From: Devosia equisanguinis | Lineage (GTDB): Bacteria; Pseudomonadota; Alphaproteobacteria; Rhizobiales; Devosiaceae | Direction of reading: 5' to 3' | DNA: 64,000 bases | NCBI RefSeq assembly: GCF_900631955.1 | Contig: NZ_UZWD01000022.1 | Location: 115,982 to 179,981 of the forward strand | Shown here: positions 1 through 7,769 of the stretch, piece by piece | Layout: the number at the start of each line of letters is the position of its first letter | Numbering within the stretch: the first letter of the stretch is position 1 | Made by a program: the position numbers and the translations under genes | Notes under the pieces: generated by a model | Database searches by the model: none | Told to the model about the DNA's origin: nothing | What the model saw: only the letters and a program-made list of their open reading frames with translations

Positions 1-90
1 TCGACAACAGGCATGGCTCTGAACAGTGCCGGTCCTTACCTCACCCCGATTTTCCGCTATCAGGCATCAGGGTTAAGAGATCGCTTCACG

Positions 91-105
91 TTAAGCTCCA
101 ATTAA
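91..105. promoter_or_regulatory. CtrA-type binding site (TTAA-N7-TTAA)
   Basis: TTAA at 91-94 and TTAA at 102-105 are separated by exactly seven bases, the full consensus of the alphaproteobacterial cell-cycle regulator CtrA. A further TTAAG lies at 73-77. The box is about 230 bp upstream of rcdA, a known CtrA-regulon gene in Caulobacter, but a terminator lies in between, so the first transcript it controls may be the putative small RNA starting near 127. Binding is inferred. Confidence 0.6.
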
Positions 106-126
106 GCTTTTCGCGGTAAGGTCATG

Positions 127-227
127 GTATTCAGATTTTCTGAATTTTGCAGAGTGGTTTCTCCCTCTGTTTGACGCCTCCCTGTTAACTTCGAGAGCCG
201 TAAATTTTGCGGCTCTTTTTCTTTTTT
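127..227 (+). ncRNA. putative CtrA-associated small RNA with anti-Shine-Dalgarno motifs
   Basis: No convincing protein is encoded in bases 1-335. The segment from about 127 contains three successive hairpins: 129-135 with 139-145 (7 bp, 3-nt loop), 150-154 with 165-169, and 194-200 with 210-216, the last followed by a long T-rich run. Between or within them lie two pyrimidine motifs, TCTCCCTCT around 160-168 and CCTCCCT at 177-183; CCTCC matches the 3' end of 16S rRNA. A CtrA-type box sits about 25-35 bp before the presumed start. The layout (box, hairpins, intrinsic terminator, then 110 bp before the next start codon) looks like a trans-acting sRNA, though a regulated leader of rcdA remains possible. 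The 5' end is a guess and the family is unidentified. Confidence 0.45.
194..227 (+). terminator. intrinsic terminator upstream of rcdA
   Basis: AGAGCCG (194-200) pairs with CGGCTCT (210-216) across a 9-base loop and is followed on the plus strand by TTTTCTTTTTT. This is a textbook Rho-independent terminator for a transcript coming from the left, with no protein-coding gene visible between it and the window edge. Confidence 0.75.
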
Positions 228-335
228 GGCCTTTGGGTTGGCGGCCAATCTTAAACCAGATTTTTAGAATACTGAGTGGCAACGGATGACGCGGGCGGGC
301 TTTGCGCATAGCATGGCTCTAACACTGGAGGTCAC

Positions 336-860
336 GTGGCCGAGTTCGGGGATACACGACAGGCAGTTTCGATCGGTCCGCGCATTGTGGCGTCGGGCGG
401 GTTCGACATGCTCTATCGCGAAGGCATGGCCTTGATCGAAACGGTCGCTGCCTATCTTGACGCCGAGGGACGGGCAGAAAGCCGCATCCTGCCGCGCGAG
501 GCCGGCTTCCTCTACGCCACCGAATCCATGCGCCTCACTACCCGTCTCATGCAGCTGGCCTCCTGGCTGCTGCTGCAGCGCGCCGTCAACGAAGGCGAGA
601 TCAGCCGCGAAAATGCCCGCTCCGAAAAGGAGAAGGTCAAGTTCTCGGCCACGCCGTCGCAGCGCGGCGGCCCGGGCTATGACCTCCTGCCTGAACGCCT
701 GCGCGACTATATCGACCGCGGCGACCGGCTCTTTGCCCGGGTGATGCAGCTCGATGCGCTGGAACGCGGCGACGTGCCCGAGCAGACCGGCCCCAACAAT
801 GCCAATGGCATTGCCGACCAGCTCGCTCGCCTCAAGGCCGCCTTCAACCGCGTCGACTGA
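336..860 (+). CDS. rcdA: RcdA / DUF1465 family regulator of CtrA degradation
   Basis: This 174-residue protein matches the DUF1465 family, whose Caulobacter member RcdA is an adaptor that helps PopA and CpdR deliver CtrA to the ClpXP protease at the G1-S transition. It is soluble, without signal peptide or membrane segment, and has a long helical centre (around residues 60-150) as expected for the three-helix RcdA fold. The start is a GTG at 336 with GGAGGT at 327-332, well spaced. It stands alone on this strand, preceded by a terminator and a CtrA-type box. The family call rests on overall sequence pattern; the exact role in this organism is inferred. Confidence 0.82.
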   Translation: MAEFGDTRQAVSIGPRIVASGGFDMLYREGMALIETVAAYLDAEGRAESRILPREAGFLYATESMRLTTRLMQLASWLLLQRAVNEGEISRENARSEKEKVKFSATPSQRGGPGYDLLPERLRDYIDRGDRLFARVMQLDALERGDVPEQTGPNNANGIADQLARLKAAFNRVD

Positions 861-866
861 TCCCCG

Positions 867-1187
867 TCACGCCCCGCGCGGCGCGAGGAAGATCACGGCG
901 GCACCGGCAATGGCGAGACCGGCGCCGATCATGTCCCAGCGATCCGGCCTGATCCCCTCCACGCCCATCATGAAGAGCACCGAAGCCAGGATGTAGATGC
1001 CGCCATAAAGCGCGAAAGCGCGTCCGGCGCTGTCCATGCCGCTCAGGGCCAGCAACAGACCGAAAAATCCAAGGGCCGCAAGCGCCGGTACCCACATCCA
1101 GAGCTGCCCTTGGCGCACCGCGAGCCAGATCAGATAGCAGCCGATGATTTCAAAGACGGCCGCCCCCAGAAAAATGACGAAGGCCAT
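867..1187 (-). CDS. YnfA / UPF0060 family small membrane protein
   Basis: A 106-residue, very hydrophobic protein with four predicted membrane helices and the family features AAVFEIIGCYLIWLAV near the N-terminus and LYGGIYILAS in the third helix. YnfA proteins resemble small multidrug resistance (SMR) transporters; a physiological role is not settled, although an efflux function has been reported for enterobacterial members. Length is normal for the family (about 107-110). It lies downstream of rpmE on the same strand but behind that gene's terminator, and converges with rcdA with a 6-bp gap. Confidence 0.85.
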   Translation of the reverse strand: MAFVIFLGAAVFEIIGCYLIWLAVRQGQLWMWVPALAALGFFGLLLALSGMDSAGRAFALYGGIYILASVLFMMGVEGIRPDRWDMIGAGLAIAGAAVIFLAPRGA

Positions 1188-1202
1188 GGCACCCGCTCCA
1201 AC

Positions 1203-1234
1203 AAAAAAGCCCGGCGCAATGGCCGGGCTTTTGT
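1203..1234 (-). terminator. intrinsic terminator of rpmE
   Basis: A perfect hairpin, AAAAGCCCGGC paired with GCCGGGCTTTT around a short loop, lies 20 bp beyond the rpmE stop codon. Read on the minus strand it ends in TTTTTTG, so it should stop transcription between rpmE and the ynfA-like gene. Confidence 0.8.
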
Positions 1235-1253
1235 AATAGATTGTCCAGATGCC

Positions 1254-1475
1254 TTAGAGGCCCAGGCCCTTGAAGCGCTCCTTGAAGCGCGAGACACGGC
1301 CACCGCGGTCCATCAGCTGGCCCGTGCCGCCGGTCCAGGCGGGATGAGTCTTCGGGTCGATATCGAGCTGCAGCGTTTCGCCTTCCTTACCCCAAGTGGA
1401 CTTGGTCTGGTAGGTGGTGCCGTCAGTCATGACCACGTTGATCATGTGGTAGTCGGGATGGATGTCACTCTTCAT
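1254..1475 (-). CDS. rpmE: 50S ribosomal protein L31 (bL31), cysteine-free type
   Basis: A 73-residue protein beginning [10 protein letters not shown] and carrying the L31 pattern THPAWTGG near residue 48. It is a component of the large ribosomal subunit at the inter-subunit bridge. The zinc-binding CxxC motif of classical L31 is absent, which is the usual alphaproteobacterial form. The frame is open four codons further upstream (MRRA), but MKSDIHP is the conserved family start. A strong terminator follows, and a hairpin at 1494-1511 sits just upstream of the ribosome binding region. Confidence 0.93.
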   Translation of the reverse strand: MKSDIHPDYHMINVVMTDGTTYQTKSTWGKEGETLQLDIDPKTHPAWTGGTGQLMDRGGRVSRFKERFKGLGL

Positions 1476-1493
1476 GGCGCGCCTCAAATCAAA

Positions 1494-1511
1494 CGGGCGC
1501 CGCAGCGCCCG
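1494..1511 (-). promoter_or_regulatory. hairpin in the rpmE 5' leader
   Basis: CGGGCGC (1494-1500) pairs perfectly with GCGCCCG (1505-1511) over a 4-base loop, ending 18 nt before the rpmE start. It could be a ribosomal-protein leader controlling translation, or simply a GC-rich inverted repeat. There is no U-run, so it is not a terminator. Confidence 0.3.
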
Positions 1512-1688
1512 GAGAGCAGAAATCTGGTATTGGCGGGCTTCCTACAACAAGCAGGCCCCGACCGCAAGGGCATGGGAGCGGCAATTTTACCGCGCCCCGC
1601 GCAGTTGCCCGCCCCGATCGCAACACCTATATGGTGACGATCGCCGGCAGCCCGCCGGGCCCAGCAACAAATACGGCGCAATCCCAGC

Positions 1689-3506
1689 ATGACAGACCAG
1701 GCCGTGTCGGCCACGTCCGACCCCGAAAAGATCGTGGACGAGGTCACCCAGGCGCCGCGCCGCCTGAGACCACTGCGGCGTCTATTGCCCTTCATGCTCG
1801 CCTATCCAGTGCGGTTGAGCCTGACTCTACTGTTCATGCTGGTCTCGACCATTTCCTCTCTGGCGATCCCGGCGCTCATGGGTGGGGCCATCGACGAAGG
1901 GTTTCTGGCCGAGAACCTCGAAAATGTCGGCCGCTACGGCTTCATCATCATCGCTATCGCCGCGGTCATGGCCATTGGCAGCGGCGCGCGCTTCTACTTT
2001 ATCTCCGTGGTCGGCGAACGCGTTCTTGCCGATCTGCGGCAGGCCGTGTTCACCCATCTCCTGGCGCTCGACACCCGCTATTTCGACAATCACCGCGTTG
2101 GTGAACTGACCAGCCGCCTCAATGGCGACGTCGCTGTCATTCGTGGCGCTGTCGGCTCCAGCTTCTCGCTCGCCCTGCGCTCCATGGTCACCATCATCGG
2201 CGCGCTGGTGATGATGATTCTGACCAGCCCTGTGCTGACCTTGGCTGTGGTCATCGCCGTGCCAGCCATACTTGTCCCGGTCATTCTATATGGCCGCCGC
2301 CTGCGCGGCATGTCGCGCAAGACCCAGGATGCGCTGGCCGATCTCTCGGCGATGGCCACCGAAATGCTGGGGGCCACGCGCACAGTGAAGGCCTTCACCC
2401 AGGAACAGGTACAGTCCGGCATTTACGACAGCCACAGCGAAGCCAGCTATCGCGCCGAAGTCCGTCGGCTCGGTGCCCGCTCGCTTCTCGTGGCGCTGGT
2501 CATGTTCCTCGGCACCAGCGCACTTGTTGGCCTCGTCTGGTGGGGCGCACGCGCCGTGTTCGACGGCTCGGTGACGGCCGGGCAGCTGGCCCAGTTCCTT
2601 GTCTATGCGCTGATGGCTTCAGGCGCGCTGACCAACGTCTCCGAAGTGCTGGGCACGCTGCAGACCGTAGCCGGCTCTACCGAACGGCTGATGGAGATTC
2701 TCGATACCGATGCCGAGATCAACGACCCCGCCCAGCCGGTCCCCCTGCCTACGCCCTCACCAGGCACCGTCCAGTTCGACAATGTGGATTTCTCCTATGC
2801 CGGGCCCAATGGGGAAAAGGTACTCAAGAGCCTGAACTTTTCCGTCTCCAAGGGGGAGACCGTTGCGCTCGTGGGCCCCTCCGGCTCCGGAAAATCCACC
2901 ACGCTGGCGCTGCTGCAACGCTTTTACGACGTCACTTCGGGGACGATCCGCGTCGACGGCGTCGATATCCGAAAGGTGCGCCAACAGGATCTGCGGCAGC
3001 GTTTTGCCTATGTCGAGCAGGAGCCGGTGATCTTTGCCGGCACCATTGCTGACAATATCCGTTTCGGCAAACCCGGCGCCGACATGTCCGAGGTCATCGC
3101 CGCTGCCAAGGCCGCCCTGGTGGATGATTTCGTCTCCGATCTCCCCATGGGATATGACACCGTCGTTGGCGAGCGCGGGGTCATGCTTTCGGGCGGACAA
3201 AAGCAGCGCCTCGCCATTGCCCGCGCCATCATCAAGAATGCCCCGATCCTCCTGCTTGATGAGGCCACCTCGGCACTCGACGCGCAGAGCGAGCGCCTGG
3301 TGCAACTGGCCCTCGAACATCTGATGGCAGGGCGTACCACGCTGGTGATCGCCCATCGCCTCGCCACCATCCGCGACGCCAACACTATTCTGGTGCTCGA
3401 CGATGGCCAGATCATCGACCAGGGCACCCATGACCAATTGGTCGCCAAGGGCGGCCGCTATGCCGAGCTGGCGCGCCTGCAATTCCGCCTGGCCGAAGCC
3501 AGGTAA
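1689..3506 (+). CDS. ABC transporter, fused membrane and ATPase domains (MsbA/BmrA-like exporter)
   Basis: A 605-residue half-transporter. Six membrane helices occupy roughly residues 35-320 and the nucleotide-binding domain follows, with Walker A GPSGSGKST near residue 396, signature LSGGQKQR near 500 and Walker B LLLDEATSALD near 520. Such proteins dimerise in the inner membrane and export lipids, drugs or other hydrophobic compounds at the cost of ATP; the substrate cannot be read from sequence. Helix and loop pattern fits the ABCB exporter group. It is a single-gene unit, convergent with thiN. Confidence 0.88.
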   Translation: MTDQAVSATSDPEKIVDEVTQAPRRLRPLRRLLPFMLAYPVRLSLTLLFMLVSTISSLAIPALMGGAIDEGFLAENLENVGRYGFIIIAIAAVMAIGSGARFYFISVVGERVLADLRQAVFTHLLALDTRYFDNHRVGELTSRLNGDVAVIRGAVGSSFSLALRSMVTIIGALVMMILTSPVLTLAVVIAVPAILVPVILYGRRLRGMSRKTQDALADLSAMATEMLGATRTVKAFTQEQVQSGIYDSHSEASYRAEVRRLGARSLLVALVMFLGTSALVGLVWWGARAVFDGSVTAGQLAQFLVYALMASGALTNVSEVLGTLQTVAGSTERLMEILDTDAEINDPAQPVPLPTPSPGTVQFDNVDFSYAGPNGEKVLKSLNFSVSKGETVALVGPSGSGKSTTLALLQRFYDVTSGTIRVDGVDIRKVRQQDLRQRFAYVEQEPVIFAGTIADNIRFGKPGADMSEVIAAAKAALVDDFVSDLPMGYDTVVGERGVMLSGGQKQRLAIARAIIKNAPILLLDEATSALDAQSERLVQLALEHLMAGRTTLVIAHRLATIRDANTILVLDDGQIIDQGTHDQLVAKGGRYAELARLQFRLAEAR

Positions 3507-3528
3507 TCCCGGGCTCTGCGCAGGCCGC

Positions 3529-4242
3529 TCAAGGCTTTCCGGCCAAGAGGCAGGCATCGATCAAGTCGTAAAGCCGCGCGCGCCCAAGGATCAGCAGCCA
3601 GGGCGTGGCATCGGCCGGCACGATTTCAACGCGCCCACCCGAGCCCTCATTGGACGTGCCCAGCAGGCCACCGGGCTCAAGGAAGAGGCCATCGAGCGGA
3701 TAGAACAGGCCCAGCGATCGGCGGAAGCGGATCGGCAGCAGGGGATGCACCGATACGCGCTCGCGCCGGTCGGCCTCGAAGGCAAAGGGCCCGACCACCG
3801 CCAACGCCACATCGACCTCGTCCACCAGCAGCACATGCCGGTCAGGCGCCACCTGCAAAACCGCGCTCAGCGCTGCCAGCGTATGATCAAGCCGCTTGCC
3901 GGTCATTCCGAGCGCCAGCGTCACCGGCGCCCGGGTCGAATAGAGCGCCTTCTGGAAATCGGTGGTGATCTGCTCGGGTATGTGGATGACGCGGCTGCGG
4001 CTTTCCCAGCCGGTCCGATCCTGCAGCGAATCGAGGTCGCCGATAATCGCCGCGGGCACCAGTCCGGCCGCCGCGATAGCGTCGGCACCGCCATCGGCAC
4101 CGATCAGCACCACACCGCGCTCATGCAGGTCCTGCAGCAGCGCATTGTCGACCGTCCCACCGCCTACAATAGCGACCGGTTGATCGAAGGTGAGGGGAAG
4201 CGGCGATTCGTCGTTCAGGGAGGGGGATTGCACTCTCGGCAT
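3529..4242 (-). CDS. thiN: thiamine diphosphokinase
   Basis: A 237-residue protein that pyrophosphorylates thiamine to the cofactor thiamine diphosphate. The catalytic-domain motifs are all visible: GADGGADA (48-55), GDLDS (68-72), TDFQKAL (94-100) and TGKRLDH (114-120), followed by a C-terminal thiamine-binding beta domain. Length is close to the usual 210-240. It is transcribed divergently from thiBPQ with only the TPP riboswitch region between them, so thiamine imported by ThiBPQ would be converted here. The ATG at 4242 has only a weak upstream GAGAG. Confidence 0.9.
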   Translation of the reverse strand: MPRVQSPSLNDESPLPLTFDQPVAIVGGGTVDNALLQDLHERGVVLIGADGGADAIAAAGLVPAAIIGDLDSLQDRTGWESRSRVIHIPEQITTDFQKALYSTRAPVTLALGMTGKRLDHTLAALSAVLQVAPDRHVLLVDEVDVALAVVGPFAFEADRRERVSVHPLLPIRFRRSLGLFYPLDGLFLEPGGLLGTSNEGSGGRVEIVPADATPWLLILGRARLYDLIDACLLAGKP

Positions 4243-4264
4243 TCTCTCAATATGGTCCGCACCG

Positions 4265-4348
4265 TCTCGCTGGGGTGTTCCGGTTACCGCCGGAGCTGAG
4301 AGTTACCCATAGAACCTGAACCAGGTCATGCTGGCGGAGGAAGTTCGA
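4265..4348 (+). promoter_or_regulatory. TPP riboswitch (THI element) of thiBPQ
   Basis: The conserved THI-box segments appear in order: GGGGTGTTC (4272-4280), CTGAGAGT (4296-4303), ACCC (4305-4308), GAACCTGAACCAGGT (4312-4326) and the closing GGCGGAGGAAG (4333-4343). The P3 hairpin CCGG(tta)CCGG region lies at 4280-4294. It precedes the thiamine importer operon by about 90 nt, where TPP binding would be expected to repress translation or transcription. Confidence 0.92.
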
Positions 4349-4432
4349 GATGGCAAGGGTGCATCTCGCGCATCCTCTCCATTGACAAGATCCCTTCACC
4401 CATGGCCGCAAACCATTGAAGGGAAGCAGACC

Positions 4433-5440
4433 GTGGCAAAATCCTTGACACTGGCGCTTGCGGTCCTCGTTGCCGGATTGTCCGCAGCGCCCGCATTGTC
4501 ACAAGACCGTCCGACGCTCACCATCTACACCTATGACGGCTTTGCCGCCGAATGGGGCCCCGGCCCCAAGCTCAAGCAGGGGTTCGAGGCCACCTGCAAT
4601 TGCACCGTGAACTGGGTGGCCGCCGACAGTTCCATCGGCACGCTGCGCCGCGCCCAACTTGAAGGCCCAAGCACCGAGGCAGATATCCTGCTTGGCCTCG
4701 ATACCGCCATTGCCGGGGAAGCCCGCGCCACCGGTCTCTTTGCCGATCACGGCCTCGACCTCAGCCATCTGGCTCTGCCCGAGACCTGGACCGATGCGCA
4801 GTTCGTGCCCTTCGACTTTTCGCACTTCGCCTTCATGCACGACACCGACACCATGCAGGTGCCGCCGGCTTCCTTCGAAGATCTGATTGCACTGCCGGAT
4901 ACGGTCAAGATCGCGATCCAGGATCCCCGTTCGGCCACGCCGGGCCTCGGCCTCCTGCTCTGGGTCAAGGCCGCTTATGGCGACCGCGCCCCCGAAATCT
5001 GGGCCGGTCTCAAGCCGCATATCCTCACCATTACCCGCGAGTGGAGCGAGAGCTATTCGCTCTTTCTCAATGGCGAAGTCGACATGGTGCTCTCCTACAC
5101 CACCTCGCCCGCCTACCACATCATCGAGGACGGCGACGACACCATCAAGGCGGCTCTGTTCAGCGAAGGCCATTTCCCGCAGATCGAAGTGGCCGGCATT
5201 CTCAAGTCTTCCGACCAGCAGGATCTGGCGCAGCAATTCCTCGCCTACCTGACCTCGCCAGAAGGCCAGAAGGTGATCCCGACAACCAATTGGATGTTCC
5301 CGGTGATCGACCTAGGCGCTGATCTCGACCCTGCTTTCGCCACGCTGCCGCAGCCGGAAAAGACACTGACCATTCCCGAACAGGACATAACGGCCAATTC
5401 TGCGGCCTGGATCGACGAGATGCTGGCCGCCGTTCAGTAA
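4433..5440 (+). CDS. thiB: thiamine ABC transporter substrate-binding protein
   Basis: A periplasmic binding protein of about 335 residues for thiamine and its phosphates. The N-terminus from the GTG at 4433 is a clear signal peptide (hydrophobic AKSLTLALAVLVAGLSAAPALSQ, about 24 residues) and GAAGGGAA lies just upstream. The frame stays open back to 4328, but that would start inside the riboswitch and bury the signal peptide, so I reject it. The mature protein opens with LTIYTYDGFAAEWGPG, typical of ThiB. First gene of a riboswitch-controlled thiBPQ operon; a strong hairpin follows before thiP. Confidence 0.92.
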   Translation: MAKSLTLALAVLVAGLSAAPALSQDRPTLTIYTYDGFAAEWGPGPKLKQGFEATCNCTVNWVAADSSIGTLRRAQLEGPSTEADILLGLDTAIAGEARATGLFADHGLDLSHLALPETWTDAQFVPFDFSHFAFMHDTDTMQVPPASFEDLIALPDTVKIAIQDPRSATPGLGLLLWVKAAYGDRAPEIWAGLKPHILTITREWSESYSLFLNGEVDMVLSYTTSPAYHIIEDGDDTIKAALFSEGHFPQIEVAGILKSSDQQDLAQQFLAYLTSPEGQKVIPTTNWMFPVIDLGADLDPAFATLPQPEKTLTIPEQDITANSAAWIDEMLAAVQ

Positions 5441-5472
5441 GCCAGCCCGCCTACCACATAGGGCAACAGTCG

Positions 5473-5501
5473 GCGCCTCCCACAATTGGTCTGGGAGGCG
5501 C
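5473..5501 (+). other. intercistronic hairpin between thiB and thiP
   Basis: GCGCCTCCCA (5473-5482) pairs perfectly with TGGGAGGCGC (5492-5501) over a 9-nt loop and has no following U-run. In binding-protein operons such hairpins usually protect the upstream mRNA segment from 3' exonucleases, giving more binding protein than permease. Confidence 0.6.
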
Positions 5502-5536
5502 AGTTTCTGCACGCAAAGTCTTTCAGGAGGTGGCAG

Positions 5537-7138
5537 GTGAGAACCATGCTGACCCTTCCCCATCGTCCCTATCGCATCGCCGCCGCCACAGCCTTGTCGC
5601 TGTTGATCGCCGGCCTCATCGCCGCGGTACTCTGGGCCATTCTTGCCGCCGCTGGCGATAGCGCTGGCACCTCGCGCATCGATATCCCACACCTTCTGCG
5701 CATGACCTCCATCCAGGCTGGCCTCACCACCGTCCTGTCGCTCGGCATCGGCACGGCTATCGCCTGGTCGCTCAATCGCCTGCGCTTTATCGGTCGGGAC
5801 TTGGTAGTCGGCCTCTTCGCCGCCGCCATCGTAACCCCCGGCATGGTGGTGGCCTTCGGGCTCATCTCCATTTGGGGGCGAAATGGCTGGATCAACCAAT
5901 TGAGCCAGTCGCTGTTCGGCGTCACCATAGACAGCCCCGCCTATGGGCTCTCGGGCATCCTGCTGGCCCATGTCATTCTCGACGGCGCCTTTGCGGCGCG
6001 CATTTTGCTCGCCCGGCTCGACGCCATTCCAGCCAATCGGCTCAAGGTCGGGCAGTCTCTGGCGCTGTCGGCTTGGCAACGCTTCCGGTTGATCGACTGG
6101 CCCACTTTGCGCGGCAGCCTGCCGGGGCTTGGCGCCATTATTTTCCTCCTTGCCTTCACCAGCTTTCCAATTGTCTTGCTGCTCGGCGGCGGCCCCGCCA
6201 ACCAGACGCTGGAAGTGGCCATCTATTCCGCCGTCCGGCTCGATTTCGACCTTACCGGCGCGGTGCGTCTGGCGCTGACTCAGATCGCGGTCTGCGCCGT
6301 CGTCATCCTGCTCGCCTCGGCCCTCACGCCGGTTCCGGCGGCCCTTGGCCGCTCCGCCCAGCCCGCCTGGCGCGACATGGGACTGGCGCGGCTGCTGCAA
6401 TGGCTGGTGCTGATCCTGGGCACAGCCACTTTCCTCCTGCCCCTGCTCTCAGTGCTGATCGACGGGCTGGCGGGGGGCTTCGGCCGTGTCCTGGCGCAGC
6501 CGAGCTTCTGGCGCGCCACCTTGACCAGCCTGTTGATCGGCTCAGCCTCGGCGCTGCTCACTTTGCTTTTGGCACTGGGGCTGGCCCTGGGACGCAGCGC
6601 CGCCGCCACCCCAGCGCTCCGCACCGTGCTCGGCGCCCCGGCCTATGCCTATCTCGCCGTACCTGCGGTGGTGCTCTCGCTTGGCTTTTTCCTGCTCGTG
6701 CGGCAAGCGGGCATGCCCACTGGCGTGGCGGCGCCCTTCGTTGTGGTCTTTGCCAACAGCCTTCTCGCCCTGCCCTTTGCCATCGCCACGCTCGGCCCGC
6801 CGCTCGATGCCATCGTGCGCAGCCGCGGCAAGCTGATCCGGTCGCTGGGGATCAATGGCTACAGGCAATTCCTGACCATCGAATATCCCCTGCTTGGCCG
6901 CGATATCGGGCTGATGCTGGCGCTCGCCTTCTGCTTTTCGCTCGGCGATCTCGGAGTCATTGCCTTGTTCGGCACGCAGGACTTCCAGACCCTGCCCCTG
7001 ATGATGTTCCGAGCCCTCGGCGCCTATCGCAACAACGATGCCGCCGCCATCGCCGCGCTCCTACTCATCGGCACCATCACCGCCTTTGTCGGCCTTCCCC
7101 GTCTCATCGAAAGGATCGCCCATGCTCCGCGCCGATGA
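5537..7138 (+). CDS. thiP: thiamine ABC transporter permease
   Basis: A permease of about 533 residues with two homologous halves of roughly six membrane helices each, the usual ThiP arrangement in which one chain supplies the whole channel. Each half ends in an EAA-like cytoplasmic loop that contacts ThiQ (for example FRLIDWPTLRGSLPG in the first half and FLTIEYPLLGRDIG in the second). I chose the GTG at 5537 because AGGAGG at 5525-5530 is ideally spaced; ATG at 5546 is the alternative. A longer frame from 5486 overlaps the hairpin and is unlikely. The 3' end overlaps thiQ. Confidence 0.9.
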   Translation: MRTMLTLPHRPYRIAAATALSLLIAGLIAAVLWAILAAAGDSAGTSRIDIPHLLRMTSIQAGLTTVLSLGIGTAIAWSLNRLRFIGRDLVVGLFAAAIVTPGMVVAFGLISIWGRNGWINQLSQSLFGVTIDSPAYGLSGILLAHVILDGAFAARILLARLDAIPANRLKVGQSLALSAWQRFRLIDWPTLRGSLPGLGAIIFLLAFTSFPIVLLLGGGPANQTLEVAIYSAVRLDFDLTGAVRLALTQIAVCAVVILLASALTPVPAALGRSAQPAWRDMGLARLLQWLVLILGTATFLLPLLSVLIDGLAGGFGRVLAQPSFWRATLTSLLIGSASALLTLLLALGLALGRSAAATPALRTVLGAPAYAYLAVPAVVLSLGFFLLVRQAGMPTGVAAPFVVVFANSLLALPFAIATLGPPLDAIVRSRGKLIRSLGINGYRQFLTIEYPLLGRDIGLMLALAFCFSLGDLGVIALFGTQDFQTLPLMMFRALGAYRNNDAAAIAALLLIGTITAFVGLPRLIERIAHAPRR

Positions 7139-7760
7139 TCTGGTCTTCGCCCATCCCGGCCAAACCAGCCCCTACCATTTCAGTCTGAGCGCCGAGGCCG
7201 GCGAGGTCACCGCCATTTCCGGTGCCAGTGGCTCCGGAAAATCGACATTGCTCGATCTATTGGCCGGCTTTCTTTCCCCAAGTGCCGGAACGCTCTTGCT
7301 CGACGGCACCGACATCGCCGCCCTGCCGCCGGAAAAGCGGCCGGTCTCGCTGCTGCTGCAGGCGGACAATCTCTTCGATCACCTCACCGCCGCCGATAAC
7401 GTGGCGCTTGGCCTGCCCAAGGGCATCGACAAGGGCACGGGAAAAGAAAAGGTCCGCGCCGCTCTTGCGGAGGTAGGGCTGGGCGAGTTTGCCGACAAAC
7501 CGGCATCCACACTGTCAGGCGGTCAAAAGCAGCGTGTGGCCCTGGCGCGCACCTTGCTGCGTGACCGGCCCGTCCTGCTGCTCGACGAGCCGTTTTCGGC
7601 ACTGGACGATGAGACGCGGCGCACGACGCGCGATCTCGTGGCCGAACTGACCCGCCGCCATGGCTGGCACACAGTGCTCGTCAGTCACCATGCCGACGAC
7701 ATCGCCGCTCTGGCCCAGCGCCATTATCGCTTGAGTGACGGGCGGCTCATCGCCGCCTGA
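7122..7760 (+). CDS. thiQ: thiamine ABC transporter ATP-binding protein
   Basis: A 212-residue ATPase that powers thiamine import. Walker A GASGSGKST is near residue 34, the signature LSGGQKQR near 132, and Walker B LLLDEPFSALDD follows. The short length, with no C-terminal regulatory extension, matches ThiQ. The ATG at 7122 lies inside the end of thiP (17-bp overlap) and is preceded by GAAAGGA, suggesting translational coupling. Last gene of the thiBPQ operon, convergent with the next gene after 9 bp. Confidence 0.92.
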   Translation: MLRADDLVFAHPGQTSPYHFSLSAEAGEVTAISGASGSGKSTLLDLLAGFLSPSAGTLLLDGTDIAALPPEKRPVSLLLQADNLFDHLTAADNVALGLPKGIDKGTGKEKVRAALAEVGLGEFADKPASTLSGGQKQRVALARTLLRDRPVLLLDEPFSALDDETRRTTRDLVAELTRRHGWHTVLVSHHADDIAALAQRHYRLSDGRLIAA

Positions 7761-7769
7761 TCGCTTTGC

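Noticed and set aside
91..309. A 72-codon minus-strand frame at the left edge
   Set aside because: It covers the terminator and the CtrA-type box, has poor coding character and very basic composition. The structured RNA reading explains the segment better.
4328..4432. N-terminal extension of thiB to 4328
   Set aside because: It would start inside the TPP riboswitch and hide the signal peptide.
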